Part shown: piece after piece, positions 9,103 to 16,508 of the stretch
How positions within the stretch are numbered: position 1 is the first letter of the stretch
Layout: each line of letters opens with the position of its first letter
Assembly (NCBI GenBank): GCA_964438715.1
Contig: CAYTLQ010000125.1
Coordinates: 1 to 21,367 of the forward strand
Length of the DNA stretch: 21,367 bases
Source: CAYTLQ01 sp964438715
GTDB lineage: Bacteria; Bacteroidota; Ignavibacteria; Ignavibacteriales; Ignavibacteriaceae
Direction: 5' to 3'
Notes under the pieces: generated by a model
What the model saw: the letters and a program-made list of their open reading frames with translations, nothing else
The model's database searches: none
Told to the model about the DNA's origin: nothing
Translations under genes and position numbers: made by a program

Positions 9103-10187
9103 TGAATAATAAATTACTTCCGTTCATTCTTTTTTCCCTGATTTTTGTTTCCTGCTCGGATAAACTTGATTTAACTGAATTCACAGCAACAAAAGGCTCA
9201 TTGAATATAACCGGGGATACGGTTTACATTCAGATTTCTCCTGAGTGGAAGGGGTTTAATAAGCCGGCTGATATTTGTGTGGGAAATGAACCGTTTCTTT
9301 ATGTTGCTGATACAGAAAACGATCGTATTGTAATGATGAACCTTAACGGCGACATATTACAAACAAGAACAATTGAAAATCCCACTACAATAGCACAAGA
9401 CCACCAACTGAATCTTATTGTGTGTGCCAGTTTTGATACTACTATTTCAGGTATAGGAACGCAACGATACAGTGCGGTTTATAAAATAGATTTATATGGT
9501 AGTAATCATAATCTCTCTAATGCCCAAATAACAAGACTTTTACCACGACCGGGAATTTCATCAGATCTGGTGACAAGGTATGAATATACAGGAATCTCGG
9601 TATTTTTTGATAACTCATTTTATGTCAGTCGTAAAGGTCCTAATAATACAGATATCGTCAACCCTGACAACTCTATCCTGATTTTTCAAAAAACCATTAA
9701 ATATGATGGAAGTAAGGTTGACTCATTAATTGGCAGATTACCGTTAATTAACCCAGTCGGTTCAGGTATAATGTCAGCTTATGATATTTCCGCTTTAACT
9801 CCGACAAATAAGCGGAATATGGATTTTTTAATGACATTAACGGGTAATACATTTTTTAAGGTACAGTGGTTAACTTTTGTTGTTACTTCGGAATTTGCGG
9901 GTTATATGAATAAATTATCGCCTTCAGAAACGGATTTAATGACAGTCGGTAAATTCTTACAACCAGAGGATATAACAATTGATGCTGCCGGTAATATTTA
10001 TGTTGTTGATGCGGCTTCCGATAGCGTTTTTAAGTACAATTCTTTTGGTGATCAGTTACAATCATTTGGTGGACCGACTGTATTTAATAATCCCAAAGGA
10101 ATTGCGCATTTTGACAGAACTCTTTATGTAGCTGATACAGATAACAACCGAATTATTCGCTTTGTACTTTCTACGGATATACGATGA
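9102..10187 (+). CDS. NHL-repeat lipoprotein
   Basis: 361 residues. Short signal with lipobox FVSC (Cys18), so predicted to be lipid-anchored. NHL/beta-propeller repeats are visible at about 52-95 (KPADICVGNEPFLYVADTE, DRIVMMNLNGD), 286-325 (QPEDITIDAAGNIYVVDAA) and 327-357 (NPKGIAHFDRTLYVADTDNN). The middle (about 100-285) probably holds diverged blades. Such propellers usually act as protein- or ligand-binding scaffolds; a few are enzymes, but no active site is evident. It is coupled on both sides: ATG overlaps the previous stop (TAATG), and its TGA overlaps the next ATG (ATGA). This argues that it is made in fixed ratio with the barrel before it and the HKD protein after it, and may form part of the same surface complex. 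Confidence 0.85.
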   Translation: MNNKLLPFILFSLIFVSCSDKLDLTEFTATKGSLNITGDTVYIQISPEWKGFNKPADICVGNEPFLYVADTENDRIVMMNLNGDILQTRTIENPTTIAQDHQLNLIVCASFDTTISGIGTQRYSAVYKIDLYGSNHNLSNAQITRLLPRPGISSDLVTRYEYTGISVFFDNSFYVSRKGPNNTDIVNPDNSILIFQKTIKYDGSKVDSLIGRLPLINPVGSGIMSAYDISALTPTNKRNMDFLMTLTGNTFFKVQWLTFVVTSEFAGYMNKLSPSETDLMTVGKFLQPEDITIDAAGNIYVVDAASDSVFKYNSFGDQLQSFGGPTVFNNPKGIAHFDRTLYVADTDNNRIIRFVLSTDIR

Positions 10188-12511
10188 ATTTTAAAATACT
10201 TCAATATTTCGTATGGTTTTTATTACTTGTTCCGGTACATGCTCAGAATATAGTACCGATATCTGATCTCCGGAATAATAATGCTAATGGCGTTCCAATA
10301 GACACTGGTCAGATTTTTACAGTTAAAGGTGTGGTTACTTCCTCCAATCACTTTGGCACCGCCGGTCCCGGTTCTATTCAGGATGGGACTGCAGCAATAT
10401 CAGTTTATGGAACATCGTTTGCGTCAATAGTAACAATTGGCGATACTGTTCAGGTTACTTCAAAACTTACTCATTTCAATGGTTTAACTCAATTTGATTT
10501 AAGGGTCTCAGGATCTTCATTTATAAAATTGGGTCATGGGTCTAATCCTGAACCTGAAGTATTAACAATCAGAGAAATTATTACTCAGACCTGGAACGGA
10601 TATGAGGCACACGAAAGTAAATTGATCAGGATTAATAATGTTACGATTTCCGGGAGTGGAAATTTTGCAGCTTCGACGAATTATACCATCAGCGATACCT
10701 CGGGAACAATGCAATTGCGCATTGATGATAATGTAAGCTCCATAATCGGCACACCAATTCCACAAGGGCAAATTGATTTAGTTGGAATTCTGGGACAATA
10801 TAAAAATTCTGCTCCATATAATTCAGGTTATCAGTTATTACCCCGGAATATTGCTGATATTGTTGTTGACGGGCGACCGCTTATTTATAATTCGGTATAT
10901 GCTTCCAATATAGATACGAATTCTTTCAAAGTTTATTTTGAGACTGCACGGAGAGGTAATTCACAGGTGAAATATGGATTAACCACTTCACTTGAACTTG
11001 ACTCAGTCGTTATTGATGAGGATACAACACATCATGTTGTACCCGTTACCGGTCTGATGGAGAATACGGTTTATTATTATAGAGCATATTCGAGAAATCA
11101 GGCAGGTGAGAGTTCAAGTAATATTTATTCATTAAGAACTGCCTCAAGTAATCCTTCTTTAGGTAATATATTTGTTTACTTCAACAACTCAATCGATAGT
11201 TCAGTGGCTATTCCCGGTAATAAAGCATTCGGTAATGTAAATTTCCTCGAAAAAGTAATCGAAAAAATTAACAGTGCGACTTATTCAATTGATATTGCCG
11301 CTTATAGTTTCAATGGTTTGAATGATATGGCACTAGCCCTTGTTAATGCGAAAAACAGGGGAGTGAAGGTAAGACTCGTTTACGAAAACAGAACAATTCA
11401 GGGTAATGTTCAAACGCTTCTCAACGCCGGGATTAAAATGAGTCAGAGACCCTCATCCCTAAGCGGTATAATGCATAATAAATTTATCGTTTTCGATGGA
11501 AGGGACAGTGATCCTACAAATGACTGGGTCTGGACTGGAAGTTGGAATTTCACTTCTACTGAATTGACATGGAAGAATAATGTTATAGTTGTAAATGATC
11601 CTTCTTTAGCCGCAGCATACACAGCCGAGTTTGAGGAAATGTGGGGAAGTAATAACGACATTCCAAATCCTGCAAACGCAAGGTTTGGATCACAAAAACT
11701 CGATAACACACCGCATAGTTTTTCAATCGGGGGGAGACCGGTTTTTCTTTATTTCAGTCCTTCCGACCTGACTTCCTCTCGGATTATTAGCACAATAAGT
11801 TCTGCGCATCACTCAATCTATTTTGCCCTCTATGCATTTACTTATGATGATTTAGGAACGGCGATAAAGAACAGAAATATTTCCGGGGTGACTGACATCA
11901 AAGGAGTTATCGATCAGGCAAATGCAAATGGAAGTGAGTATAATTTTCTTCGGACTTTTGCAGATATCTGGTCTAATCCCACCGGTGTAGTATTGCATCA
12001 TAAATATGCAGTTGTGGATGCATCTTATCCGGGTAGTGAACCGGTCATTATAACGGGCTCGCATAATTGGTCATCTTCAGCGGAAAATGATAACGATGAG
12101 AATACAGTTATCATCAAGGATCTATATATCGCAAATCAGTTTATGCAGGAATTTAAAAAAAGATATAATGAAGTTGGAGGTACAGGTACCTTTGTAATAC
12201 CTGTCGTTGGGTTGGAAGAAGAGAAATCACTATTCACCTCACATCACTTATTTCAGAATTACCCTAACCCATTTAATCCAACAACGACAATTCGAATTCA
12301 GGTAAAGTCTGTTGGGCACTTACAACTTGAAGTATTCGACATTCTCGGCAAGAAAGTTGCAACACTATTTGATGCTGTTGCTGAGCCCGGAATTATTGCG
12401 GTTGATGTGAATTCAAGACAATTTAATAACGGCGGTGTAAGCGGTGTATATTTTTACCGGCTTTTGGGAAATGGTATTAACGAAACCAGAAAAATGATGA
12501 TTCTGGAGTAA
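10184..12511 (+). CDS. T9SS-exported protein with OB-like, Fn3-like and twin HKD phospholipase-D/nuclease domains
   Basis: 775 residues, signal peptide cut near VHA-Q (residue 20). Residues 22-228 form an OB-fold-like module (VKGVV, SIQDGT, GDTVQVT, FNGLTQFDL, YQLLPRNIADI) like those in the 706-residue operon partner. Residues 232-320 are Fn3-like, with a metallophosphoesterase-associated look (SQVKYGLTT, GLMENTVYYYRAYS). Two complete HKD half-sites follow: H431-N-K433-x4-D438 with G452-S-W-N455, and H605-H-K607-x4-D612 with G625-S-H-N628. Both halves are intact, as needed for one phospholipase-D superfamily active site, so the protein is probably catalytic. By family knowledge the substrate is a phosphodiester, either nucleic acid or phospholipid. 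The C-terminus is a T9SS sorting domain (NYPNPFNP at 692-699). Its ATG overlaps the stop of the NHL lipoprotein gene. It closes the envelope operon; no convincing terminator follows. Confidence 0.9.
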   Translation: MNFKILQYFVWFLLLVPVHAQNIVPISDLRNNNANGVPIDTGQIFTVKGVVTSSNHFGTAGPGSIQDGTAAISVYGTSFASIVTIGDTVQVTSKLTHFNGLTQFDLRVSGSSFIKLGHGSNPEPEVLTIREIITQTWNGYEAHESKLIRINNVTISGSGNFAASTNYTISDTSGTMQLRIDDNVSSIIGTPIPQGQIDLVGILGQYKNSAPYNSGYQLLPRNIADIVVDGRPLIYNSVYASNIDTNSFKVYFETARRGNSQVKYGLTTSLELDSVVIDEDTTHHVVPVTGLMENTVYYYRAYSRNQAGESSSNIYSLRTASSNPSLGNIFVYFNNSIDSSVAIPGNKAFGNVNFLEKVIEKINSATYSIDIAAYSFNGLNDMALALVNAKNRGVKVRLVYENRTIQGNVQTLLNAGIKMSQRPSSLSGIMHNKFIVFDGRDSDPTNDWVWTGSWNFTSTELTWKNNVIVVNDPSLAAAYTAEFEEMWGSNNDIPNPANARFGSQKLDNTPHSFSIGGRPVFLYFSPSDLTSSRIISTISSAHHSIYFALYAFTYDDLGTAIKNRNISGVTDIKGVIDQANANGSEYNFLRTFADIWSNPTGVVLHHKYAVVDASYPGSEPVIITGSHNWSSSAENDNDENTVIIKDLYIANQFMQEFKKRYNEVGGTGTFVIPVVGLEEEKSLFTSHHLFQNYPNPFNPTTTIRIQVKSVGHLQLEVFDILGKKVATLFDAVAEPGIIAVDVNSRQFNNGGVSGVYFYRLLGNGINETRKMMILE

Positions 12512-12530
12512 AATAAACCTAAAACAACTC

Positions 12531-12561
12531 TTGTTAAAAAAGCCGAATATCGTTAATTTTA
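12531..12561 (+). promoter_or_regulatory. candidate promoter for atpD-atpC
   Basis: In the 82-nt gap before atpD, TTGTTA (12531-12536) is followed after 17 nt by TAATTT (12554-12559). The same bases fit a Bacteroidota-type arrangement of TTG, about 20 nt, then TAATTTTA (consensus TAnnTTTG). This would let the ATP synthase genes be expressed independently of the envelope operon. The region is AT-rich, so chance matches are easy. Confidence 0.35.
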
Positions 12562-12577
12562 CAAATTGATTTTATTT

Positions 12578-12584
12578 TAAGGAG
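12578..12584 (+). promoter_or_regulatory. Shine-Dalgarno site fixing the TTG start of atpD
   Basis: TAAGGAG lies 9 nt before TTG at 12594. No in-frame ATG is nearby, and the first residues after TTG (QKGKIIQVIGPVVDIQF) match the normal beginning of F1 beta subunits, so the strong ribosome site decides for the rare start codon. Confidence 0.75.
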
Positions 12585-12593
12585 AAAACGAAT

Positions 12594-14000
12594 TTGCAAA
12601 AAGGCAAAATTATTCAGGTAATCGGGCCTGTTGTAGATATTCAGTTCGAAAATAATTATCTACCAAAGATATATAATGCAATAAAAATACCACGAATTAA
12701 TACTGAAGGTCAGCAAGAAGATCTGATTGTTGAAGTTCAGCAACATTTAGGTGAAGACAGAGTTCGTACTGTGGCAATGGATTCCACAGACGGATTAGTC
12801 AGAGGCATTGATGCTTTTGATACAGGTGAACCAATATCGGTTCCTGTCGGACCACAAACGCTTGGTCGTCTTATCAATGTTATCGGTAATACAATTGATG
12901 GACTGGAGCCTTTGCAAACAACAAAACGCTATCCTATTCATCGTCCTGCTCCCGACTTTAAAAATCTTTCAACAAAAACAGAAATGTTTGAAACGGGTAT
13001 TAAAGTAATTGACCTCCTTGAACCTTACTCAAAGGGAGGAAAAACGGGACTTTTTGGTGGTGCTGGTGTCGGTAAAACAGTAGTTATTATGGAGTTAATT
13101 AATAACATCGCTCAACACCACGGAGGGTATTCTGTATTTGCAGGTGTCGGTGAAAGAACAAGAGAAGGAAATGACCTTTGGCTCGAAATGAAAGAATCAG
13201 GTGTAATTTCTAAAACAGCTCGGGTTTTTGGGCAGATGAATGAGCCCCCTGGTGCCCGTCTTCGCGTTGGTCTTACAGGTTTAACAATTGCGGAATATTT
13301 CCGTGATGAAGAAGGTAAGGATGTTCTGCTTTTTATTGATAATATATTCCGATTCACGCAGGCAGGATCTGAAGTAAGCGCTTTGCTTGGCCGTATGCCG
13401 TCTGCAGTAGGTTATCAGCCAACCCTGGCAACCGAAATGGGTGCTTTGCAGGAAAGAATTACTTCAACCGATAAAGGTTCCATCACATCTGTTCAGGCAA
13501 TTTATGTACCTGCGGATGACCTTACTGATCCCGCTCCGGCAACTGCATTCTCACATCTTGATGCAACCACTGTATTAAGCCGACAAATTTCCGAGTTGGG
13601 TATTTATCCCGCCGTTGATCCTCTTGATTCAACTTCAAGAATTCTTGAGCCCGGAATTATTGGTGAAGAACATTACATGGTTGCAAAGAAAACTAAAGAA
13701 ATCTTGCAGACTTATAAAGATCTTCAGGATATTATAAGCATTCTTGGTATGGATGAATTATCTGATGAAGATAAAACAACCGTTAAAAGAGCAAGAAGAA
13801 TTCAGCGTTTCTTCAGTCAGCCATTTCATGTAGCTGAACAGTTTACCGGGTATAAAGGTAAATATGTCAAACTGGAAGATACAATAAAAGGCTTCAAAGC
13901 AATTATTGAAGGTGAATGCGACGAATGGCCGGAGAATGCTTTTATGTATGTCGGTACTTTAGATGAAGCCCATGATAAAGCTAAAAAACTAATGAAATAG
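12594..14000 (+). CDS. atpD: F1F0 ATP synthase subunit beta
   Basis: The catalytic subunit of the F1 head, which makes ATP from ADP and phosphate on the cytoplasmic side of the membrane. The 468 residues match the family's usual length. Visible: N-terminal beta-barrel (GKIIQVIGPVVDIQF), P-loop GGAGVGKT (155-162, Lys161 and Thr162), GERTREGND (186-194, with the catalytic glutamate Glu187 and Arg188), Walker B LLFIDNIFRF with Asp248, and the C-terminal helical domain that carries the DELSD-type loop, here MDELSDEDK. The start is TTG, backed by a strong ribosome site. Only atpC follows; the remaining F1F0 genes are not in the window, an arrangement known from Chlorobi and many Bacteroidota. The neighbouring nuo genes serve the same proton circuit but are on the opposite strand. 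Confidence 0.98.
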   Translation: MQKGKIIQVIGPVVDIQFENNYLPKIYNAIKIPRINTEGQQEDLIVEVQQHLGEDRVRTVAMDSTDGLVRGIDAFDTGEPISVPVGPQTLGRLINVIGNTIDGLEPLQTTKRYPIHRPAPDFKNLSTKTEMFETGIKVIDLLEPYSKGGKTGLFGGAGVGKTVVIMELINNIAQHHGGYSVFAGVGERTREGNDLWLEMKESGVISKTARVFGQMNEPPGARLRVGLTGLTIAEYFRDEEGKDVLLFIDNIFRFTQAGSEVSALLGRMPSAVGYQPTLATEMGALQERITSTDKGSITSVQAIYVPADDLTDPAPATAFSHLDATTVLSRQISELGIYPAVDPLDSTSRILEPGIIGEEHYMVAKKTKEILQTYKDLQDIISILGMDELSDEDKTTVKRARRIQRFFSQPFHVAEQFTGYKGKYVKLEDTIKGFKAIIEGECDEWPENAFMYVGTLDEAHDKAKKLMK

Positions 14001-14001
14001 T

Positions 14002-14400
14002 ATGAGCGAACTATTCCTAGAAATCGTAACTCCTTCAAAAACCTCATTTTCGGGTCCTGTCTATTCTGTTACTGTTCCCGGTTCTAAAGGGGAGTTCCAG
14101 GTTTTGGTTAACCACGCTCCGATTATGAGCACCTTTACTGTCGGTAAAGTGACCGTGAAGGATAAGAATAAAAATGAAACAATTTATGCCACAAGCGGTG
14201 GTGTAATTGAAGTGAAAGAAAATAAAGTTCTTGTTTTAGCTGATTCAATTGAGAGTCAATCGGAAATAGATAAAGCAAGAGCAGAGCGTGCGGCTGAGAG
14301 AGCAAGAAAAAGACTTTCTAATAGGGGCTCTGATGTTGATTTATTACGGGCTGAAGCTTCTCTTGCCCGTGCACTTAACCGATTAAAATTAGCGAAATAA
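14002..14400 (+). CDS. atpC: F1F0 ATP synthase subunit epsilon
   Basis: 132 residues, normal for the family. It is part of the central stalk, linking gamma to the c-ring and able to restrain ATP hydrolysis. The N-terminal beta-sandwich (about 1-84) shows LEIVTPSKTSFSGPV, the signature GSKGEFQVLVNHAPIMS and a GGVIEVKENKVLVLAD strand pair. The C-terminal helical hairpin (about 88-132) is rich in Ala, Arg and Glu (DKARAERAAERARKRL), with a full second helix, so an inhibitory extended form is possible. ATG follows the atpD stop by one base, so the two are co-transcribed and probably coupled. A strong terminator hairpin follows. Confidence 0.96.
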   Translation: MSELFLEIVTPSKTSFSGPVYSVTVPGSKGEFQVLVNHAPIMSTFTVGKVTVKDKNKNETIYATSGGVIEVKENKVLVLADSIESQSEIDKARAERAAERARKRLSNRGSDVDLLRAEASLARALNRLKLAK

Positions 14401-14418
14401 TTACTTTACTTATAGAAT

Positions 14419-14445
14419 AAAAAAGGTTGCAATGCAACCTTTTTT
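14419..14445. terminator. bidirectional intrinsic terminator between atpC and the LON-domain gene
   Basis: Perfect inverted repeat AAAAAAGGTTGC-AAT-GCAACCTTTTTT: a GC core flanked by six A and six T. It reads as stem plus T-tract on both strands. It lies 18 nt after the atpC stop and 16 nt past the stop of the leftward LON-domain gene, so it serves both convergent units. Confidence 0.88.
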
Positions 14446-14461
14446 GTTTTTAAAGGTCTGT

Positions 14462-15088
14462 TCAATTATTCAGATAACCATCATTGGCAATTAGACTGGC
14501 TATGACGGATGCTTGCGAATAATATTTTTCGATACGGGCAAAATGATCAAGAAGATAGTTTATCCTTTTGTCTTCATCACGCAAGCGCAGTAACTGGACT
14601 TGTTGTTCCAAACTTAATCCGCTTTTTTCAGCAATCTTAAACGACTTTAAAGTATTTGAATTATACGAAGTCCAGAAATTTTCTTCCAATGTAAAATCTA
14701 TGCGATTCAAAAGCCCCTTAAAACGGTCTTCAAGCTGTTTTACGAGAAAGTTACTCGAAACGGGATTAACATCATAATAAACTCTGACTAAAGCCTCAAG
14801 GTACCCATAAGGTGAATCCCAACTATTTATTACCTCAAATCTGTCACCACCTTTAACAATTATATAAAATTCACCATTTGAAAACGGCTCCGTCTTTTTT
14901 ACAACGCTTACTAGTGTTCCGACAGTTGCAGGTTTATTATCAATTAATGGAAGAATACCAAATGCAGAATTATTTTTTACAGCATTATTTACCATTATTT
15001 TATAACGCTCCTCAAAAATGCGCAGTGGATATGAGGAGGCAGGAAATATAACGAGGTTTAGAGGAAATAGTGGTACAAGTTTTTCCAT
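14462..15088 (-). CDS. stand-alone LON substrate-binding (N-terminal) domain protein
   Basis: 208 residues from the preferred ATG at 15088. The start MEKLVPLFPLNLVIFPASSY, then PLRIFEERYKIM, is the hallmark of the PUA-like N-terminal domain of Lon protease. VGTLVSVVKK and GGDRFEVI follow, and then a helical tail (QVQLLRLRDEDKRINYLLDHF). The AAA+ and protease domains are absent, so this is the widespread free-standing form, whose role is unclear (substrate or partner recognition is assumed). A longer version beginning at GTG 15127 is open, but that codon sits inside the terminator stem after sodA and adds residues the family lacks. The ribosome site before 15088 is weak. It may be expressed by read-through from sodA or from its own promoter. 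Confidence 0.82.
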   Translation of the reverse strand: MEKLVPLFPLNLVIFPASSYPLRIFEERYKIMVNNAVKNNSAFGILPLIDNKPATVGTLVSVVKKTEPFSNGEFYIIVKGGDRFEVINSWDSPYGYLEALVRVYYDVNPVSSNFLVKQLEDRFKGLLNRIDFTLEENFWTSYNSNTLKSFKIAEKSGLSLEQQVQLLRLRDEDKRINYLLDHFARIEKYYSQASVIASLIANDGYLNN

Positions 15089-15103
15089 AGTAACGATACG
15101 AAA

Positions 15104-15128
15104 TGTGCCCGAAATAATTTCGGGCACA
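15104..15128 (-). terminator. hairpin terminator candidate after sodA
   Basis: Perfect inverted repeat TGTGCCCGAAAT-A-ATTTCGGGCACA. It lies 9 nt past the stop of the superoxide dismutase gene in its direction of transcription. On that strand only TTTC follows, so the T-tract is weak and termination may be partial, allowing some read-through into the LON-domain gene. Confidence 0.65.
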
Positions 15129-15137
15129 TAAGACTAT

Positions 15138-15746
15138 TTATTTTGTAAGAGAAAAACGACGGGCAACTTCTTCCCAGTTCACAACATTCCACCAATTATC
15201 GATATATTCGTTTCTCTTGTTTTGATACTTTAGATAATATGCATGCTCCCAAACATCAAGACCAAGTATGGGTGTACCTTTAACCTCTGCAACATCCATC
15301 AGTGGATTATCCTGATTAGGGGTGGAGGAAATAACAAGCTTATTATCCGCAACTGATAACCACGCCCAACCTGAGCCAAAACGGGTCATTGCCGCATTTG
15401 AAAATAATTTTTTAAATTCTTCAAAACTTCCGAAGGATGAATTAATAGCATCCAAAAGCGCACCTTCGGGAGCGGGATTTTCACTCTTTTTCATGATAGT
15501 CCAGAATAATGAGTGATTAAAGTGGCCGCCTCCGTTGTTTCTTACAGCAACCGGTAGGGTAGAAATTGATGCCATTAGTTCTTCAATTGATTTTCCGGCA
15601 GAGGCTGATCCCTCGAGGGCTTTATTAAGGTTAGTGACATACGCATTATGATGCCTTGAGTGATGGATTTCCATCGTCATTTTGTCAATAAACGGCTCAA
15701 GGGAATCGTAAGAATAAGTTAATTGAGGCAATTCAAATTGACTCAT
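15138..15746 (-). CDS. sodA: superoxide dismutase, Mn-type signature
   Basis: Converts superoxide to oxygen and hydrogen peroxide in the cytoplasm (no signal peptide). The 202 residues are normal for Fe/Mn SOD. Metal ligands are all visible: His28 (TMEIHHSRHHNAYV), His78 (GGGHFNHSLFW), Asp164 and His168 (LGLDVWEHAYYLKYQNKR). GGGH in the N-terminal domain together with Gln145 in NQDNPLM is the pattern of manganese enzymes; iron types carry the Gln in the N-terminal domain. Cambialistic activity cannot be excluded. Start codon ATG follows AAGGAG by 10 nt. It lies 82 nt downstream of the A-type Fe-S carrier gene on the same strand, grouping superoxide removal with Fe-S cluster assembly. Confidence 0.96.
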   Translation of the reverse strand: MSQFELPQLTYSYDSLEPFIDKMTMEIHHSRHHNAYVTNLNKALEGSASAGKSIEELMASISTLPVAVRNNGGGHFNHSLFWTIMKKSENPAPEGALLDAINSSFGSFEEFKKLFSNAAMTRFGSGWAWLSVADNKLVISSTPNQDNPLMDVAEVKGTPILGLDVWEHAYYLKYQNKRNEYIDNWWNVVNWEEVARRFSLTK

Positions 15747-15828
15747 TAAATCTATGCTCCTTTTTTAATATGTTAAAAATAATTTTAAAATAGAATTACT
15801 TATTTATTCCTGATAGAGAAAAAACTTC

Positions 15829-16173
15829 CTAAACACCAAAAGAACTACCACAACCGCAGGTTTTTACTGCATTTGGATTGTTGAACACAAAGCCGCGACC
15901 ATTAAGTCCATCAGAAAAATCGAGCTCAGTGCCCATTAAATAAAATAGACTTTTTCCATCAACAAGTAATTTAACGCCATGCTCTTCTATTACTGAATCT
16001 CCTTCTTTTTTTTCGCCATCGAATCCTAATGTGTAGCTTAATCCGGAACAACCTCCGCCTTTAACGCCTACCCGAAGATAATGACCTTCGGGAATGTTAT
16101 TTTCGGACATAACCTTTTTTATTTGTGATGCTGCTTTAACCGTAATTTTTATTTCTGATTCAGTTGTAGTCAT
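15829..16173 (-). CDS. A-type Fe-S cluster carrier (IscA/ErpA/HesB family)
   Basis: 114 residues. A-type carriers receive iron-sulfur clusters from a scaffold and pass them to apo-enzymes. The three cluster-binding cysteines are present: Cys42 in GGGCSGLSYTLGF, and Cys106 and Cys108 in the C-terminal TCGCGSSFGV. GRGFVFNNPNA before the CGC pair is also typical, as is HYLRVGVKGGGCSG. Family members ErpA, IscA and SufA cannot be told apart from this alone, so no symbol is given. AAAGGAAA lies just before the ATG. It is 11 nt downstream of the small 107-residue gene and belongs to the cysteine desulfurase operon. Confidence 0.95.
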   Translation of the reverse strand: MTTTESEIKITVKAASQIKKVMSENNIPEGHYLRVGVKGGGCSGLSYTLGFDGEKKEGDSVIEEHGVKLLVDGKSLFYLMGTELDFSDGLNGRGFVFNNPNAVKTCGCGSSFGV

Positions 16174-16184
16174 AAGATTTCCTT

Positions 16185-16508
16185 TTATTGTTTGTTCTCA
16201 CTAAGTACTTCATAAGTTAATGGAGCGCCAGTGGTAAAGAGAGGGTAATTCAGCTTCCATGTAGCTTTATGAACAGGTTTAAGTATTTGTTCATTTACAA
16301 GATTGTTTACAAGACCTTCGGTGAGGAATTCACTTTCACTATATGACAGTTTTTTCCCTTTCAAATCGAAGAATCTCACGATTGTGAATTGTATATCTCT
16401 GAAAAAAACATTCGAATTGTGAAAAAGAGGAAAAAGTGACTTAAAGTAATTCAGAAAAATTATTTTTTCAGCAATTAACCGTTCGAGTAATAAATTATTC
16501 TTCTTCAT
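16185..16508 (-). CDS. small conserved-looking protein of unknown function in the Fe-S operon
   Basis: Not recognised. 107 residues with no cysteine, no signal peptide and no membrane segment. It occupies the slot where an IscU/NifU scaffold often lies, but the lack of Cys excludes that role. The N-terminal half is rich in hydrophobic and aromatic residues and lysine (LLLERLIAEKIIFLNYFKSL). Residues 59-93 (EFLTEGLVNNLVNEQIL, then KATWKLNYPLF) could fold as a helix followed by a small hairpin, vaguely winged-helix-like; that is speculation. Its ATG abuts the cysteine desulfurase stop (TGA-ATG, no gap), with GGAAA upstream as ribosome site, so translation is probably coupled. Because it is squeezed between two Fe-S assembly genes it is likely real and functionally linked to them. 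Confidence 0.72.
   Translation of the reverse strand: MKKNNLLLERLIAEKIIFLNYFKSLFPLFHNSNVFFRDIQFTIVRFFDLKGKKLSYSESEFLTEGLVNNLVNEQILKPVHKATWKLNYPLFTTGAPLTYEVLSENKQ

Noticed and set aside
12523..12537. Small hairpin AACAA-CTC-TTGTT after the HKD gene as a terminator
   Set aside because: Only five AT-rich pairs and no T-tract; it overlaps the promoter candidate instead.
14462..15088. Lon protease
   Set aside because: Only the N-terminal domain is present; there is no Walker A motif and no Ser-Lys protease dyad, and intergenic sequence rules out a split gene continuing nearby.
15747..15828. Promoter for sodA in the gap after the Fe-S carrier gene
   Set aside because: The gap is very AT-rich with many TATTTT-like strings but no convincing upstream TTG element, so no site can be chosen.
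16185..16508. IscU/NifU scaffold in the Fe-S operon
   Set aside because: The encoded protein has no cysteine, so it cannot be a cluster scaffold.
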